Assembly (NCBI GenBank): GCA_963844635.1
Contig: CAWJPD010000002.1
Span: forward strand, 558,001 to 622,000
Length of the DNA: 64,000 nucleotides
Direction: 5' to 3'
From: JAJPKK01 sp963844635
Lineage (GTDB): Bacteria; Pseudomonadota; Alphaproteobacteria; Rhizobiales; Xanthobacteraceae
The notes beneath the pieces are model-generated. The model was given only the letters and a program-made list of their open reading frames with translations. It had not been told where the DNA came from and made no database searches. Positions 1 through 8,033 of the stretch are shown piece by piece. Positions within the stretch are counted from its first letter, which is position 1; each line of letters starts with the position of its first letter. Made by a program: the position numbers and the translations under genes.

Positions 1-1010
1 TTGCCGAGAGCGACGACGAAAGACCTGCCCCCCGGCATATTGATGAGAATCGGATTCGTACCGCCAAGATCGGCATCGCGCTGATCGAGCGCGCGCCAAT
101 CGGCCGGCGCAAAGAAATCGCGCCGCTCGCCCTGTCGCCGCAGGTCGGGGGGCAGGCGGAACACGGCTTCACCGTCGCTCCAGTTGGAGGCGCCGAACGT
201 ATTGCCGGTCGCGACAAACAGCGCATTCCCTGCAACCGCGACACCTCCGGGCGCCCAAATACCGCCACCCCTGGCGCGGGTCGACCACGCGACGACGTCT
301 TTGGGGTCGCGCAAGGAAAGCCCGACCACCCAGCCATGATAGTCGCCGCAGTCGCCGAAATGGCCGCCATAAGGCACGTACACTCGGCCGTCGAGGAGGG
401 CGAGGGCACCACGCTCATTTTGGTCGCGGCTATTGAAGGTCAACCCCTTGGCGCGCAGCAGGTCGACGATATCGACCGGCCACCCGGGACTTGTCTGACC
501 GTCCTTGAGCGACAGCGCGAAGACCCGGTGATGGGGACCGGACTCATCGATGCTGGCGTCAGCAAACAGGGTACCACTGGTGCTGTCGATAACAGGCGTG
601 CCGGTGATGCCGAGCGGACCGATATTGCCGCAGCGCAATTCTCCGCGCGGCACCGGCTGCCCGAGTGTTTTGGTCCAAAGCTCGGTGCCGTTTGCCGCAT
701 CGAGCGCCTGAACCCGGTTATCCTCGGTCGCGACGATCACCATGCCGGCCCCCGAACCGCCGGCTGCCCAATAGAGCGGCTGCGCATATACGTGACCGCC
801 GACCTCTCCATGAAAACCCTGGTCGAGATGGACGGACCGTGCTCTTTCCCAGGTCAGGTCCGGCATGACGAAGTTGCCGCTGCGCGCGGGATCGCCGTGA
901 TAAGTAAGGACACTGCCCGGGGCGGGCGCACTTTCCTGTGCCCTCAACATCCGAGGCATCGCGGTTGTGAGGGCGAGGACGGCGCAGATCGAGGCCAATG
1001 GGCGGATCAT
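1..1010 (-). CDS. PQQ-type beta-propeller protein, exported, C-terminus cut by the window edge
   Basis: My own reverse-strand translation gives an open frame of about 336 codons starting at ATG 1010 and running off the left edge. The N-terminus MIRPLASICAVLALTTAMPR reads as a signal peptide. The body shows propeller-blade features typical of PQQ-like repeats, for example VIVATEDNRVQALDAANGTE followed by LWTKTL, and further on LFVATGN. This type of fold binds pyrroloquinoline quinone in dehydrogenases or serves as a scaffold; catalytic residues cannot be judged from the fragment. The start lies 36 bp after the stop of oxidase subunit IV on the same strand, so it is probably the last gene of the act-cox operon. 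A periplasmic electron donor or assembly role is inference. The family call is fairly safe, the substrate unknown. Confidence 0.75.
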   Translation of the reverse strand, partial: MIRPLASICAVLALTTAMPRMLRAQESAPAPGSVLTYHGDPARSGNFVMPDLTWERARSVHLDQGFHGEVGGHVYAQPLYWAAGGSGAGMVIVATEDNRVQALDAANGTELWTKTLGQPVPRGELRCGNIGPLGITGTPVIDSTSGTLFADASIDESGPHHRVFALSLKDGQTSPGWPVDIVDLLRAKGLTFNSRDQNERGALALLDGRVYVPYGGHFGDCGDYHGWVVGLSLRDPKDVVAWSTRARGGGIWAPGGVAVAGNALFVATGNTFGASNWSDGEAVFRLPPDLRRQGERRDFFAPADWRALDQRDADLGGTNPILINMPGGRSFVVALG

Positions 1011-1046
1011 GACATGCCTCCGAACGGCTTCAACGCTGTCGCCGCG

Positions 1047-1340
1047 TCAATAATGGCGGGATAGGTAGTCGGTGAACGTCAATGTAAACATGAAGATTGT
1101 CCAGAACAGTCCGGCGCCGGCGAGCAGGTGCAACAGTGCGCTCGAATGGCGCAGATCCATCAGGAACATCGCCAACAGCACGATCATCACCGCGGCGATC
1201 AGCAGATTGACGGTGATGTTGAAGACACCGAGCGGGATGTAGGCTGACCAGCAGGTGATTGCGAATAGCACGAGGAGGCCAAGCCAGACCGCCGCGGGAC
1301 CAACCCACAAACGCCGACGATCGGGGCGGACGCCGTTCAC
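1047..1340 (-). CDS. caa3-type cytochrome c oxidase subunit IV
   Basis: Small protein of 97 residues with three predicted membrane helices (residues about 16-38, 43-62 and 70-92, including ITVNLLIAAVMIVLLAMFLM and the end FTLTFTDYLSRHY). This is the usual size and topology of the COX4/CyoD-like subunit that stabilises haem-copper oxidases. I chose GTG at 1340 because it overlaps the subunit III stop in a GTGA junction, the same coupling seen throughout this operon. A longer upstream reading frame exists, but it runs through the subunit III gene in another frame and is not believable. Function follows from position after subunits II, I and III and from topology; sequence conservation in this family is low. 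Confidence 0.8.
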   Translation of the reverse strand: MNGVRPDRRRLWVGPAAVWLGLLVLFAITCWSAYIPLGVFNITVNLLIAAVMIVLLAMFLMDLRHSSALLHLLAGAGLFWTIFMFTLTFTDYLSRHY

Positions 1341-1987
1341 GAGCGGCCACCGAGGTAGAGCAGCGGAAACAGGACCAGCCACACCGAATCCACGAAATGC
1401 CAGTAGATCGCGACCCCTTCCATCGTCGAACCCTGCACCGGGATGATGCGGCGGGCAAACAGCACCGCAACTGTTGCAACGACCAGAATGCCGGCCGACA
1501 GATGAATGGCGTGAATGCCGGTCATCACCCAATAGAGCATCCAGAACAGCTCGGTCTGGGGCGGCGACAGCGTAAAGCCGGCGCCTGGGACGAGGCCGTG
1601 CAGAACATCGTCATAATATTCGACCCCCTTCACGGCGAGGAAAGCCATGCCGAGAACGGCAGTCGCGGCGAGGCAGAACAAAGTCAGTTGACGCAATTGC
1701 GCACTTGCCGCGCGTAACGCGATGGTCATGGTCAGGCTCGAGGTAAGCAGGATGACGGTATTGGTCCCTCCAAAGATGATCTCGGTATGCGCCGCTGCGA
1801 TGCTGAAAGCCTGCGAATTGAAGTTGCGATAGACGGCGTATGTGCAGATCAGCGCGGCGAAGAACAGGATTTCGCTCATCAGAAAGACCCACATGCCGAC
1901 ACCGACGCCTTCGCGTTGCACCGCGAAGTTGGGCCAGGGCTCCTGCAAGCCACCCGGCGGAGGGGCTGTGCCGGCGGCGTCGGTCAT
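1337..1987 (-). CDS. coxC: Cytochrome c oxidase subunit III
   Basis: 216 residues, the short five-helix form of COX3 usual for caa3-type and other bacterial oxidases. Recognisable segments are MWVFLMSEILFFAALICTYA near residues 32-51 and LYWVMTGIHAIHLSAG near 135-150; the EILFF and GIHAIH motifs are strongly conserved in the family. Subunit III packs against subunit I in the inner membrane and supports proton uptake and turnover stability. The start ATG at 1987 overlaps the end of the subunit I gene by four bases (ATGA), so translation is probably coupled. It is followed by a GTGA overlap into subunit IV. Confidence 0.93.
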   Translation of the reverse strand: MTDAAGTAPPPGGLQEPWPNFAVQREGVGVGMWVFLMSEILFFAALICTYAVYRNFNSQAFSIAAAHTEIIFGGTNTVILLTSSLTMTIALRAASAQLRQLTLFCLAATAVLGMAFLAVKGVEYYDDVLHGLVPGAGFTLSPPQTELFWMLYWVMTGIHAIHLSAGILVVATVAVLFARRIIPVQGSTMEGVAIYWHFVDSVWLVLFPLLYLGGRS

Positions 1988-3663
1988 TGCGGATGGCCCT
2001 GCATGCCTACAGGGCTGGGACTTGCGGGTACATGCGTATATCCGACCTCGTGATAATCATATGGATCGTTATCGACGCGCGGCGGCCGCAGGAAATTCTG
2101 CTTCGGAGGCGGCGACGGCGTTTGCCATTCGAGGCCGGTCGCCTGCCACGGATTGTCCGGCGCGCGCGCGCCGAATTTCAGCGACCACGTGAGATAGACG
2201 AGCGGAAACAGGTATGCGACCGCAAGGATCAGCGCGCCGAAGCTGGAGACGATGTGCCAGGACTGAAAGACCTCCGGATAGAAATGATAGCGACGCGGCA
2301 TTCCCATCCAGCCCATCACGAACTGCGGCAGGAACGTCACGTTGAAGCCGAGAAACATCGTGATCGCGGCGAACTGCGCCCAGAACTCGTGATACATGCG
2401 CCCGGTCACCTTCGGCCACCAGTAATGAACACCGGCCATGAATGCCGAAACGCTGCCGCCCACCATGATGGTGTGGAAGTGGGCGACTACGAAATAAGTG
2501 TCGGTCGTCGCGATGTCGATCGGGACCGATGCAAGGAACAGACCTGTGAGGCCGCCAATGGTGAAAAGACCCAGAAAGCCGAGCGCATAGAGCATCGGCG
2601 CCTCGAAGCCGATCTGTCCGCGATAAAGCGTGAAGGTCCAGTTGAAGACCTTGATCGCCGACGGCACCGCGACGATGAAGGAGAGGAACGAAAATACGAG
2701 GTTGGCGAGTGGTGACTGGCCGGCGACGAACATGTGATGGCCCCACACCATGAAGCCCACCACCGCAATCGTTGTCAGGGCATAGACCATAAACGTGTAG
2801 CCGAACACGCGGCGTCGCGCGAAACAGGCAAACACCTCCGAGACGACGCCCATCGCCGGCAGAATCATGATGTAGACGGCCGGATGGCTGTAGAACCAGA
2901 ACAGGTGCTGGAAAAGTACCGGGTCGCCGCCCTTCGAAGCGTCGAAGATCGGCAGATCGAACCACCGCTCGACGATGATCAGCAGCAACGACATGGCGAG
3001 CACCGGCGTTGCGAGCACCATCACCAGGCTGACGAGATAGATCGACCAGACAAATAGCGGCAGCCGGAACCAGGTCATGCCGGGTGCCCGCAGCATGTGC
3101 ACGGTCGTCATGAAGTTGACGCCGGTCGCAATCGACGAAAACCCGACGATGAAAACGCCGACCGCGGCGGCCACCACATAGGTGTTGGAATAATTGGTTG
3201 AGAACGGAGGATAAAATGTCCAGCCGGTGTCGACGCCGCCGGTGATGCAGACATAGATCGTGAATGCTGCCGCGATGACGTAAAGGTACCAGGACAACAG
3301 GTTAAGACGCGGGAAGGCGACATCGCCCGCGCCGATCATCATTGGCAGCAGGAAATTGCCCATCGTTGCCGGGATCGACGGCACCAGGAAGAACCACACC
3401 ATGATGATGCCGTGCAGCGTGAACAGCCGATTGTAGGTATCCGACGTCATCAACAGGCCAGTAGGGCTGATCAACTCGAGGCGCACGAGACCGATGGCGA
3501 TGCCGCCCAGGAAGAAGAAGAACGTGATGGAGAGCGCATAGAGAAGCGCGATGCGCTTATGGTCGGTGGTGGTGAGCCACGAAATGAGCGTGTGCCCCTC
3601 GTCGAGATAGCTTTCGCCGCCACTTTCGTGGACGGGAGCGAATGGCATCGTCATCTCGCTCAT
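1984..3663 (-). CDS. coxA: Cytochrome c oxidase subunit I, A2-type caa3
   Basis: 559 residues with about 12 membrane helices. This is the catalytic haem-copper subunit that reduces O2 to water and pumps protons. Visible landmarks: an N-terminal TTDHKRIALLY, the CuB ligands in FYSHPAVYIM and VWGHHMFVAG, and the haem ligand region VVAHFHTIMVGG. The helix VI motif is YSHPAV, not GHPEV: the D-channel glutamate is missing and a Tyr-Ser pair precedes the histidine, which defines the A2 class known from Rhodothermus and Thermus caa3 oxidases. Start is ATG 3663 (MSEMTMPF), overlapping the subunit II stop by four bases. An open frame continues upstream to 4122, but that part only shadows subunit II. 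Confidence 0.96.
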   Translation of the reverse strand: MSEMTMPFAPVHESGGESYLDEGHTLISWLTTTDHKRIALLYALSITFFFFLGGIAIGLVRLELISPTGLLMTSDTYNRLFTLHGIIMVWFFLVPSIPATMGNFLLPMMIGAGDVAFPRLNLLSWYLYVIAAAFTIYVCITGGVDTGWTFYPPFSTNYSNTYVVAAAVGVFIVGFSSIATGVNFMTTVHMLRAPGMTWFRLPLFVWSIYLVSLVMVLATPVLAMSLLLIIVERWFDLPIFDASKGGDPVLFQHLFWFYSHPAVYIMILPAMGVVSEVFACFARRRVFGYTFMVYALTTIAVVGFMVWGHHMFVAGQSPLANLVFSFLSFIVAVPSAIKVFNWTFTLYRGQIGFEAPMLYALGFLGLFTIGGLTGLFLASVPIDIATTDTYFVVAHFHTIMVGGSVSAFMAGVHYWWPKVTGRMYHEFWAQFAAITMFLGFNVTFLPQFVMGWMGMPRRYHFYPEVFQSWHIVSSFGALILAVAYLFPLVYLTWSLKFGARAPDNPWQATGLEWQTPSPPPKQNFLRPPRVDNDPYDYHEVGYTHVPASPSPVGMQGHPQ

Positions 3664-4613
3664 GGCAATCCTCCTTGCGCGCGCGATGCGGTCGACAGCG
3701 ACTGGAGATAGGCGAGGAGCTTGACGAGGTCGGCCTCGCTGGCGACGCCGGAAAAGCTCGGCATGATGGGCGCGAAACCGGCCACGATGTCCTTGTCCGG
3801 CAGCAGGATCGAATCGCGCAAATAGGATTGGTCGGCGATGACGGTGCGCCCGTCCGACAGATGCACCTGCTGGCCATAGACGCCGCGAAGGTCGGGTGCG
3901 TGGACGCTCGATCCAGGGGTGTGACAGCCTGAGCAGCCGAGCGAACGGAACAGCGCTTCGCCCTGGTGGGCGAGATCGTCGCCCTCCGGCTGCGCCGTGC
4001 TCCACATTGCGTATTCCTGCGGGGAGACGATGACGATGCGTCCGGCCATCACCGAGTGGTCGGTCCCGCAATACTCGGCGCAGGTGAGATGATATACCCC
4101 GGTCTTGCGCGCCGTGAACCACTCGTAGGTGTAACGGTCTGGCAGGATGTCCTGCTTGAGGCGCAACGCCGGCAAATAGAGGTCGTGGATCACATCCTCG
4201 GAGGTCATGACGAGACGGACTGGCGTATCCACCGGGACATGGAGCTCGTCAATTTCGCGCGCGCCGCTCGGGTGTTGAAAGCGCCACATCCACTGTTTGC
4301 CGATGACGTGGATCTCCAGCGCGTTCGGTGGCGGAGCGAGCGCGGTGAGCTGGTTGGACGCTGCCCACCAGAACAGGAACAGGAACAGGAACAGCGTCGC
4401 CGTTGTCCATCCGATTTCAACCTCTCGGCTCACGCGCTCAGGGACGGCGCCGCGCGGGGCCTGCGAGCCGCGGTGATACCGTGACATGAACAGGACGAGC
4501 AGGGCGACGATGAGACCGACGATCAACGCAGAAATGACGACAAGCAGCCAGAACAGCCGGTCCACGCTTTCTGCGTAGTCCGACGCAGCGGTGATGAATT
4601 GGTCGAGGTTCAT
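3660..4613 (-). CDS. coxB: Cytochrome c oxidase subunit II with fused C-terminal cytochrome c (caa3-type)
   Basis: 317 residues. Two N-terminal membrane helices (about residues 18-42 and 64-84) are followed by the periplasmic cupredoxin domain. CuA ligands are visible: the His of DVIHDLYLP and the block CAEYCGTDHSVM. A linker then leads to a class I cytochrome c domain with the haem motif CSGCH and a distal methionine in APIMPSF. This fusion is the hallmark of caa3 oxidases and lets the enzyme take electrons directly from a complex such as ACIII. Start ATG 4613 (MNLDQFITAA) overlaps the stop of the upstream SCO gene; an open frame continuing to 4751 belongs to the SCO gene in another phase. 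Confidence 0.95.
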   Translation of the reverse strand: MNLDQFITAASDYAESVDRLFWLLVVISALIVGLIVALLVLFMSRYHRGSQAPRGAVPERVSREVEIGWTTATLFLFLFLFWWAASNQLTALAPPPNALEIHVIGKQWMWRFQHPSGAREIDELHVPVDTPVRLVMTSEDVIHDLYLPALRLKQDILPDRYTYEWFTARKTGVYHLTCAEYCGTDHSVMAGRIVIVSPQEYAMWSTAQPEGDDLAHQGEALFRSLGCSGCHTPGSSVHAPDLRGVYGQQVHLSDGRTVIADQSYLRDSILLPDKDIVAGFAPIMPSFSGVASEADLVKLLAYLQSLSTASRAQGGLP

Positions 4614-5401
4614 GACGCAGCCCCGCGCTCGGCTGCAAGCATGAGGCCGATGGCGCCGCCGAGACCGAGAAGCGAAGCCCCGGCGGCAAGTTCCAAGAGC
4701 CAGGTGATGCGTTCTGTGTAGATGCCCCGCGCGGGGTCGTATCCGTAGCAAAGCAGACGGATACGATCGGCGAGAGTGCCGACCGCGCCGTGTCCGGCTT
4801 CGATAAGCGCCAACCGCAGGTCGACCCCGCTCAGGCCGACACCTGAGAGCAGGCGCGCGACGCGGCCGTTATGATCGATGACATAGGCCGCGGCGGGATG
4901 AGCGAACTGGTCGTTGCCGGCATCGTAGACGTAACTGTAACCGAGCGCGGAAGCCGCAGAGCGGATCGTGTCATCGGTGCCGGTGAGGAAAACGGCTGCG
5001 GCGGCGACCGCTGGGTCGCTTTCCAGGTGGCGCATCCGCATTGCGCGGGCGCTGTCGATCCCGTCCTTCGGATCGAGACCGATCACGACGAGGCGAAAGT
5101 CGGTGCCCGGCGAAAGGCCCGTGTTGTCGAGTTCAGCCACCGCGAAGTCGACGATCGGGCCGCACAAGGTGTGGCAGGTGTAGTCGGCGAACATGACGAC
5201 CGCCGGCTTTCCTGCGAGAGCCTGTTCGAGCGTCATCGCCTGGCTGTCTTCGCCGATGAATTGAAGCTGCAGCGGGAGCGTGGCGCCGGGCGGCGGTGCC
5301 GCGGAAATCTCGCCGAGGGCGGCCGTGCTCATGGCTGCGACGGCGGGCCGCATCAGGCCGAGCGAGAGGAGCAGAATTGCGACCAGCGGTTTCACGTTCA
5401 T
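4610..5401 (-). CDS. SCO1/SenC-type copper chaperone with C-terminal membrane anchor
   Basis: 263 residues. It has a signal peptide (MNVKPLVAILLLSLGLMRPA), a thioredoxin-like fold with the copper-binding pair in YTCHTLCGP (residues about 75-83) and the conserved histidine in DQFAHPAAAY, then a hydrophobic helix near the C-terminus (LELAAGASLLGLGGAIGLML). SCO proteins deliver copper to CuA of oxidase subunit II, which agrees with the coxB gene starting four bases before this gene ends. The C-terminal helix is less common in the family and would keep the protein on the periplasmic face of the membrane. Confidence 0.88.
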   Translation of the reverse strand: MNVKPLVAILLLSLGLMRPAVAAMSTAALGEISAAPPPGATLPLQLQFIGEDSQAMTLEQALAGKPAVVMFADYTCHTLCGPIVDFAVAELDNTGLSPGTDFRLVVIGLDPKDGIDSARAMRMRHLESDPAVAAAAVFLTGTDDTIRSAASALGYSYVYDAGNDQFAHPAAAYVIDHNGRVARLLSGVGLSGVDLRLALIEAGHGAVGTLADRIRLLCYGYDPARGIYTERITWLLELAAGASLLGLGGAIGLMLAAERGAAS

Positions 5402-6006
5402 TTCTCCGGAGCCGGTTGTTGCCCCCCGCTGTCGGTCGCGGCCTGCCCACTGGTTGCGTCCAGGCGCGAGCGATTGCCGTCCGCTGGCGAGCGGGTCTCC
5501 TCTGCGGCCCCCTTGGGGCCTGCGGCGGCCGCCGCGCTTCCGTTCGCTGTTGGGGCATTGGGCGGGCGGGCGGACGGCGTTATGGCGCGCTCCGCTCCGG
5601 CAGTCGGTGAAGACAGCGCCGACGCGCCGGCCGCCAGTGGTCCGTATGAACCCTGCTGGGCGATGATCTGCATGGCGCGATCGATCGGGATCTCGATCAA
5701 ATCATGCTGCTTGTCTGCCCAGCGATAGCCGGAAAGCCGACGCCGCTGTTCGGCGAGCAGGCGATCCTTCTGCGCGCGCTCGTCCGTGTTCAGCCGCGGC
5801 TGAGGGAATGTCTCCGGCGCCGGCATCGTCCTCACCGGCACGTCGTAATCGTAAATCGTGCTCAGTACGGCGAGCGACCCTGCAAGCAGCAGCAGAGCGC
5901 CGCCGGCGGCCCAAAGCGCACCCCGCGTGTCGATTTCCGGCGACTCCGGCGCCTGCACGTGATCGGACTGAGCTGACACGGGCCTCGCTCCTTGTGCCGA
6001 GGACAA
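5398..6006 (-). CDS. Membrane-anchored protein of unknown function in the act-cox operon
   Basis: Up to 202 residues; no family recognised. The frame opens with TTG at 6006 and has an in-frame GTG at 5979 that may be the real start. One membrane helix is evident (ALWAAGGALLLLAGSLAVLS, about residues 30-49), then a charged segment with LAEQRRRLSGYRWADKQ and DLIEIPIDRAMQII, which resembles the small tether proteins found beside haem-copper oxidase and SCO genes. The last third is a low-complexity Ala/Ser/Pro/Gly tail with no visible domain. It ends in an ATGA overlap with the SCO gene. Role in assembly or tethering is inference from position and topology. Confidence 0.7.
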   Translation of the reverse strand: MSSAQGARPVSAQSDHVQAPESPEIDTRGALWAAGGALLLLAGSLAVLSTIYDYDVPVRTMPAPETFPQPRLNTDERAQKDRLLAEQRRRLSGYRWADKQHDLIEIPIDRAMQIIAQQGSYGPLAAGASALSSPTAGAERAITPSARPPNAPTANGSAAAAAGPKGAAEETRSPADGNRSRLDATSGQAATDSGGQQPAPEK

Positions 6007-7000
6007 TGCCTTGCGCCGTCAACGCGCCGAACAGCAGTCCGATGCCGATCAGCGACAACACGGCTGGAATAAGAGCTTCGGCCCCGAACGGCGGAGCGAT
6101 GAGATACGCGTCGTAGAGAATGAGGCCGATGAGCGTGCTTGCCGCGACGAGACGCAGCGCGGCGCGGCTGTTTCGCACGCGCGCCAGCATCAGCGAAAAG
6201 ATCGGCAACACGCTGGTGAGAAGGAAGGCGGCCCAGGCCACCACCGGCCACAGCGACCTCTCGCGCGTTGTGAACCATATTTCCTCGCGCGGCAGGTCAC
6301 CATACCAGATCACCAGCACAGCCATGAAATCGATGTAGGTGATACCAAGGATGAACGCGAGCAGCAGGCCGCCTGCGTCACCGGCCTCCGTCTCGCCGCC
6401 GCGGCCGGTCACCAGGGTCCAGGCCATCGCGGCGATCAGCTGCGTAATCGCAACACTCGCTCCGAAGGAAGACGAGGTGAACGGTGCTGCGAGCGACAGA
6501 TACCAGTCGATCGCGATGCTGCTGATAACCAGGCAATGGAGAAAGAGGCCGACAGCGGCGACGAGCCGGCGGCGACCAAACCCCGTCCACAGCATCAGGA
6601 CCGCGAGCACACTCCAGCCGGCCAACGCCATCACCGAGCGCAGCACGAAAAGCGGCGTGTTCAGATAGAGCGCAAGCACGTCAGGCCGCAAGCCACCCCG
6701 TGAAGCCGACCACCCATGGAGTACCGGGATCCCGACAAGGACCGGAATCACCAGCAGGAAGAGCAGCGGGATCGCCGCAGCGGGAGCCGCAAGGCCCGGA
6801 AGCCTGCCCCACCGGCCGCCAGTAAGACGATGAATCATCAACAGCAGCAGGCTCCCGAGCAGCACCTGACTCCAGAATGTAAATCCCACAAGCCAGCCGG
6901 CTGCAGCCGCCCGGACGTCGATGAAAGCAGCCGCGATCATGGCGATGCCGGCTACGGCGGCGCCGGCAAACAGCGCACGTCGGTCGAGCCGCCCTGTCAT
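5702..7000 (-). CDS. actF: Alternative complex III membrane subunit ActF (quinone-binding, NrfD-like)
   Basis: Integral membrane protein of the PsrC/NrfD-like type. Ten or so helices are visible between residues 10 and 340 (for example FTFWSQVLLGSLLLLMIHRL and LLLAFILGITYIDFMAVLVI). ActF is one of two large quinone-subunit homologues of ACIII. Start ATG 7000 overlaps the ActE stop by four bases. The believable part ends near position 5980; beyond it the frame stays open to 5702 but becomes Arg/Ala-rich and overlaps the helix-containing part of the next gene, so either a base is missing or extra near 5980-6010, or the stop has been lost. I report the open frame and regard the last ~95 codons as doubtful. 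Confidence 0.85.
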   Translation of the reverse strand: MTGRLDRRALFAGAAVAGIAMIAAAFIDVRAAAAGWLVGFTFWSQVLLGSLLLLMIHRLTGGRWGRLPGLAAPAAAIPLLFLLVIPVLVGIPVLHGWSASRGGLRPDVLALYLNTPLFVLRSVMALAGWSVLAVLMLWTGFGRRRLVAAVGLFLHCLVISSIAIDWYLSLAAPFTSSSFGASVAITQLIAAMAWTLVTGRGGETEAGDAGGLLLAFILGITYIDFMAVLVIWYGDLPREEIWFTTRERSLWPVVAWAAFLLTSVLPIFSLMLARVRNSRAALRLVAASTLIGLILYDAYLIAPPFGAEALIPAVLSLIGIGLLFGALTAQGIVLGTRSEARVSSVRSRAGAGVAGNRHAGCALGRRRRSAAACRVARRTEHDLRLRRAGEDDAGAGDIPSAAAEHGRARAEGSPARRTAASAFRLSLGRQAA

Positions 7001-7518
7001 GGCAACAGGTCCTTGGCGTCGGGTACCTGTGCGACGGTCGCGCGTCGGGACAGTTGCAGCGCACGAATGTAGGCGGCGATCGCCCAGCGGTCATGCGGTT
7101 CGACCCGTGTGGCGTAGGAGTACATCACGCCATAGCCATGCGTGATAACGTCATAAAAGTGCTGGGTAGGCGCCGCCAGCAGCCGTTCAATGTGATAAGA
7201 GGGCGGCTTCGGGAAGCCGTGGGCGACAATGATGCCGTCAGCGTCGCCGGCAAGACCGTGGCAGGGCGCGCAATAAATGTCGTAACGCTCACGCCCGCGC
7301 GACAACAATTCTTCGGAAGCAGGCGGCGGATTTGCCTCCTCCGCGGCAATTGCCTGTTCGCCTTCGGCAACGGTTCCGGCAGGGAGGGGGCGGGCGGATG
7401 TGCCGTCCGGCCACAGCGTCGTCGCAGCGTAGGTCTTCAGCTTCGGCTGCTCCGTCATGCTAAGGCCGCAGCCGCCGAGCAGCACGCAGGCGGTTGCCGA
7501 CACCAGGGCGCGCGTCAT
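6997..7518 (-). CDS. actE: ActE, monohaem cytochrome c lipoprotein of alternative complex III
   Basis: 173 residues. The N-terminus MTRALVSATACVLLGGCGLS carries a lipobox (LGGC), so the mature protein should be anchored by a lipid on the outer face of the inner membrane. A single class I haem motif, CAPCH, sits near residue 85, and the methionine in GYGVMYSYA is a good candidate for the axial ligand. ActE passes electrons from the complex to the oxidase. Start ATG 7518 overlaps the actD stop (ATGA). A longer frame upstream to 7770 shadows actD. Confidence 0.92.
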   Translation of the reverse strand: MTRALVSATACVLLGGCGLSMTEQPKLKTYAATTLWPDGTSARPLPAGTVAEGEQAIAAEEANPPPASEELLSRGRERYDIYCAPCHGLAGDADGIIVAHGFPKPPSYHIERLLAAPTQHFYDVITHGYGVMYSYATRVEPHDRWAIAAYIRALQLSRRATVAQVPDAKDLLP

Positions 7519-8033
7519 GCGTCCACCTCGCGAATCGCAACGGCCCCGAAACCGCGTAGCCAATCCACCATCTCGCGCCGCCGCTCCGCGGTAGTGGCGG
7601 GCTCCAGCGCGAGCACGAACTGGTCTTGGCTTACGCGCTCGAAGCCTGGAACGGCAAAAAGTGGGTGGTGAAGCCGCGGCAGGCCGGTCCGCAACAGGAA
7701 GGCGATGAAACCGCAAACCGAAGCCACCAAAATGCCGGTGGCAAACGGAGCCAGCATGAAGGCCGGCCATGAATTGAGCGGGCGGCTGCCGCTGTTGTAA
7801 GGATAATTGATGACGGCGGAATAATATTCGAGGCCGTAGGCGATCGCAGCCATCGCCATGCCGCCGACGAACATTGCGACCCTGATCGGACCGGGCCGAT
7901 CGGGAAGCAGGCCGGCGAGTTCTTCGACCGGGTAGGGCGTGAAGGCCTCGATCACGCGAAACTCCTTGCGCGCGGCGCCGCGCGCGGCCTCGATCAGCCG
8001 CCCGGAATTGGCAAATTGCGCGAGCACCATCAT
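7515..8033 (-). CDS. actD: ActD, membrane subunit of alternative complex III (DUF3341)
   Basis: 172 residues. A soluble N-terminal part (FRVIEAFTPYPVEELAGLLP, about residues 29-48) is typical of DUF3341. Two membrane helices follow (about 60-82 and 95-122; FATGILVASVCGFIAFLL), then a C-terminal soluble segment. ActD packs with ActC and ActF in the ACIII membrane core. Start ATG 8033 is part of a TGATG/ATGATG junction with the actC stop. A much longer frame reaching 9278 shadows actC and should be ignored. Confidence 0.9.
   Translation of the reverse strand: MMVLAQFANSGRLIEAARGAARKEFRVIEAFTPYPVEELAGLLPDRPGPIRVAMFVGGMAMAAIAYGLEYYSAVINYPYNSGSRPLNSWPAFMLAPFATGILVASVCGFIAFLLRTGLPRLHHPLFAVPGFERVSQDQFVLALEPATTAERRREMVDWLRGFGAVAIREVDA

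Noticed and set aside
336..1064. 242-codon plus-strand frame at the left edge
   Set aside because: Antisense to the PQQ-type protein, which has a signal peptide and propeller motifs and continues off the window.
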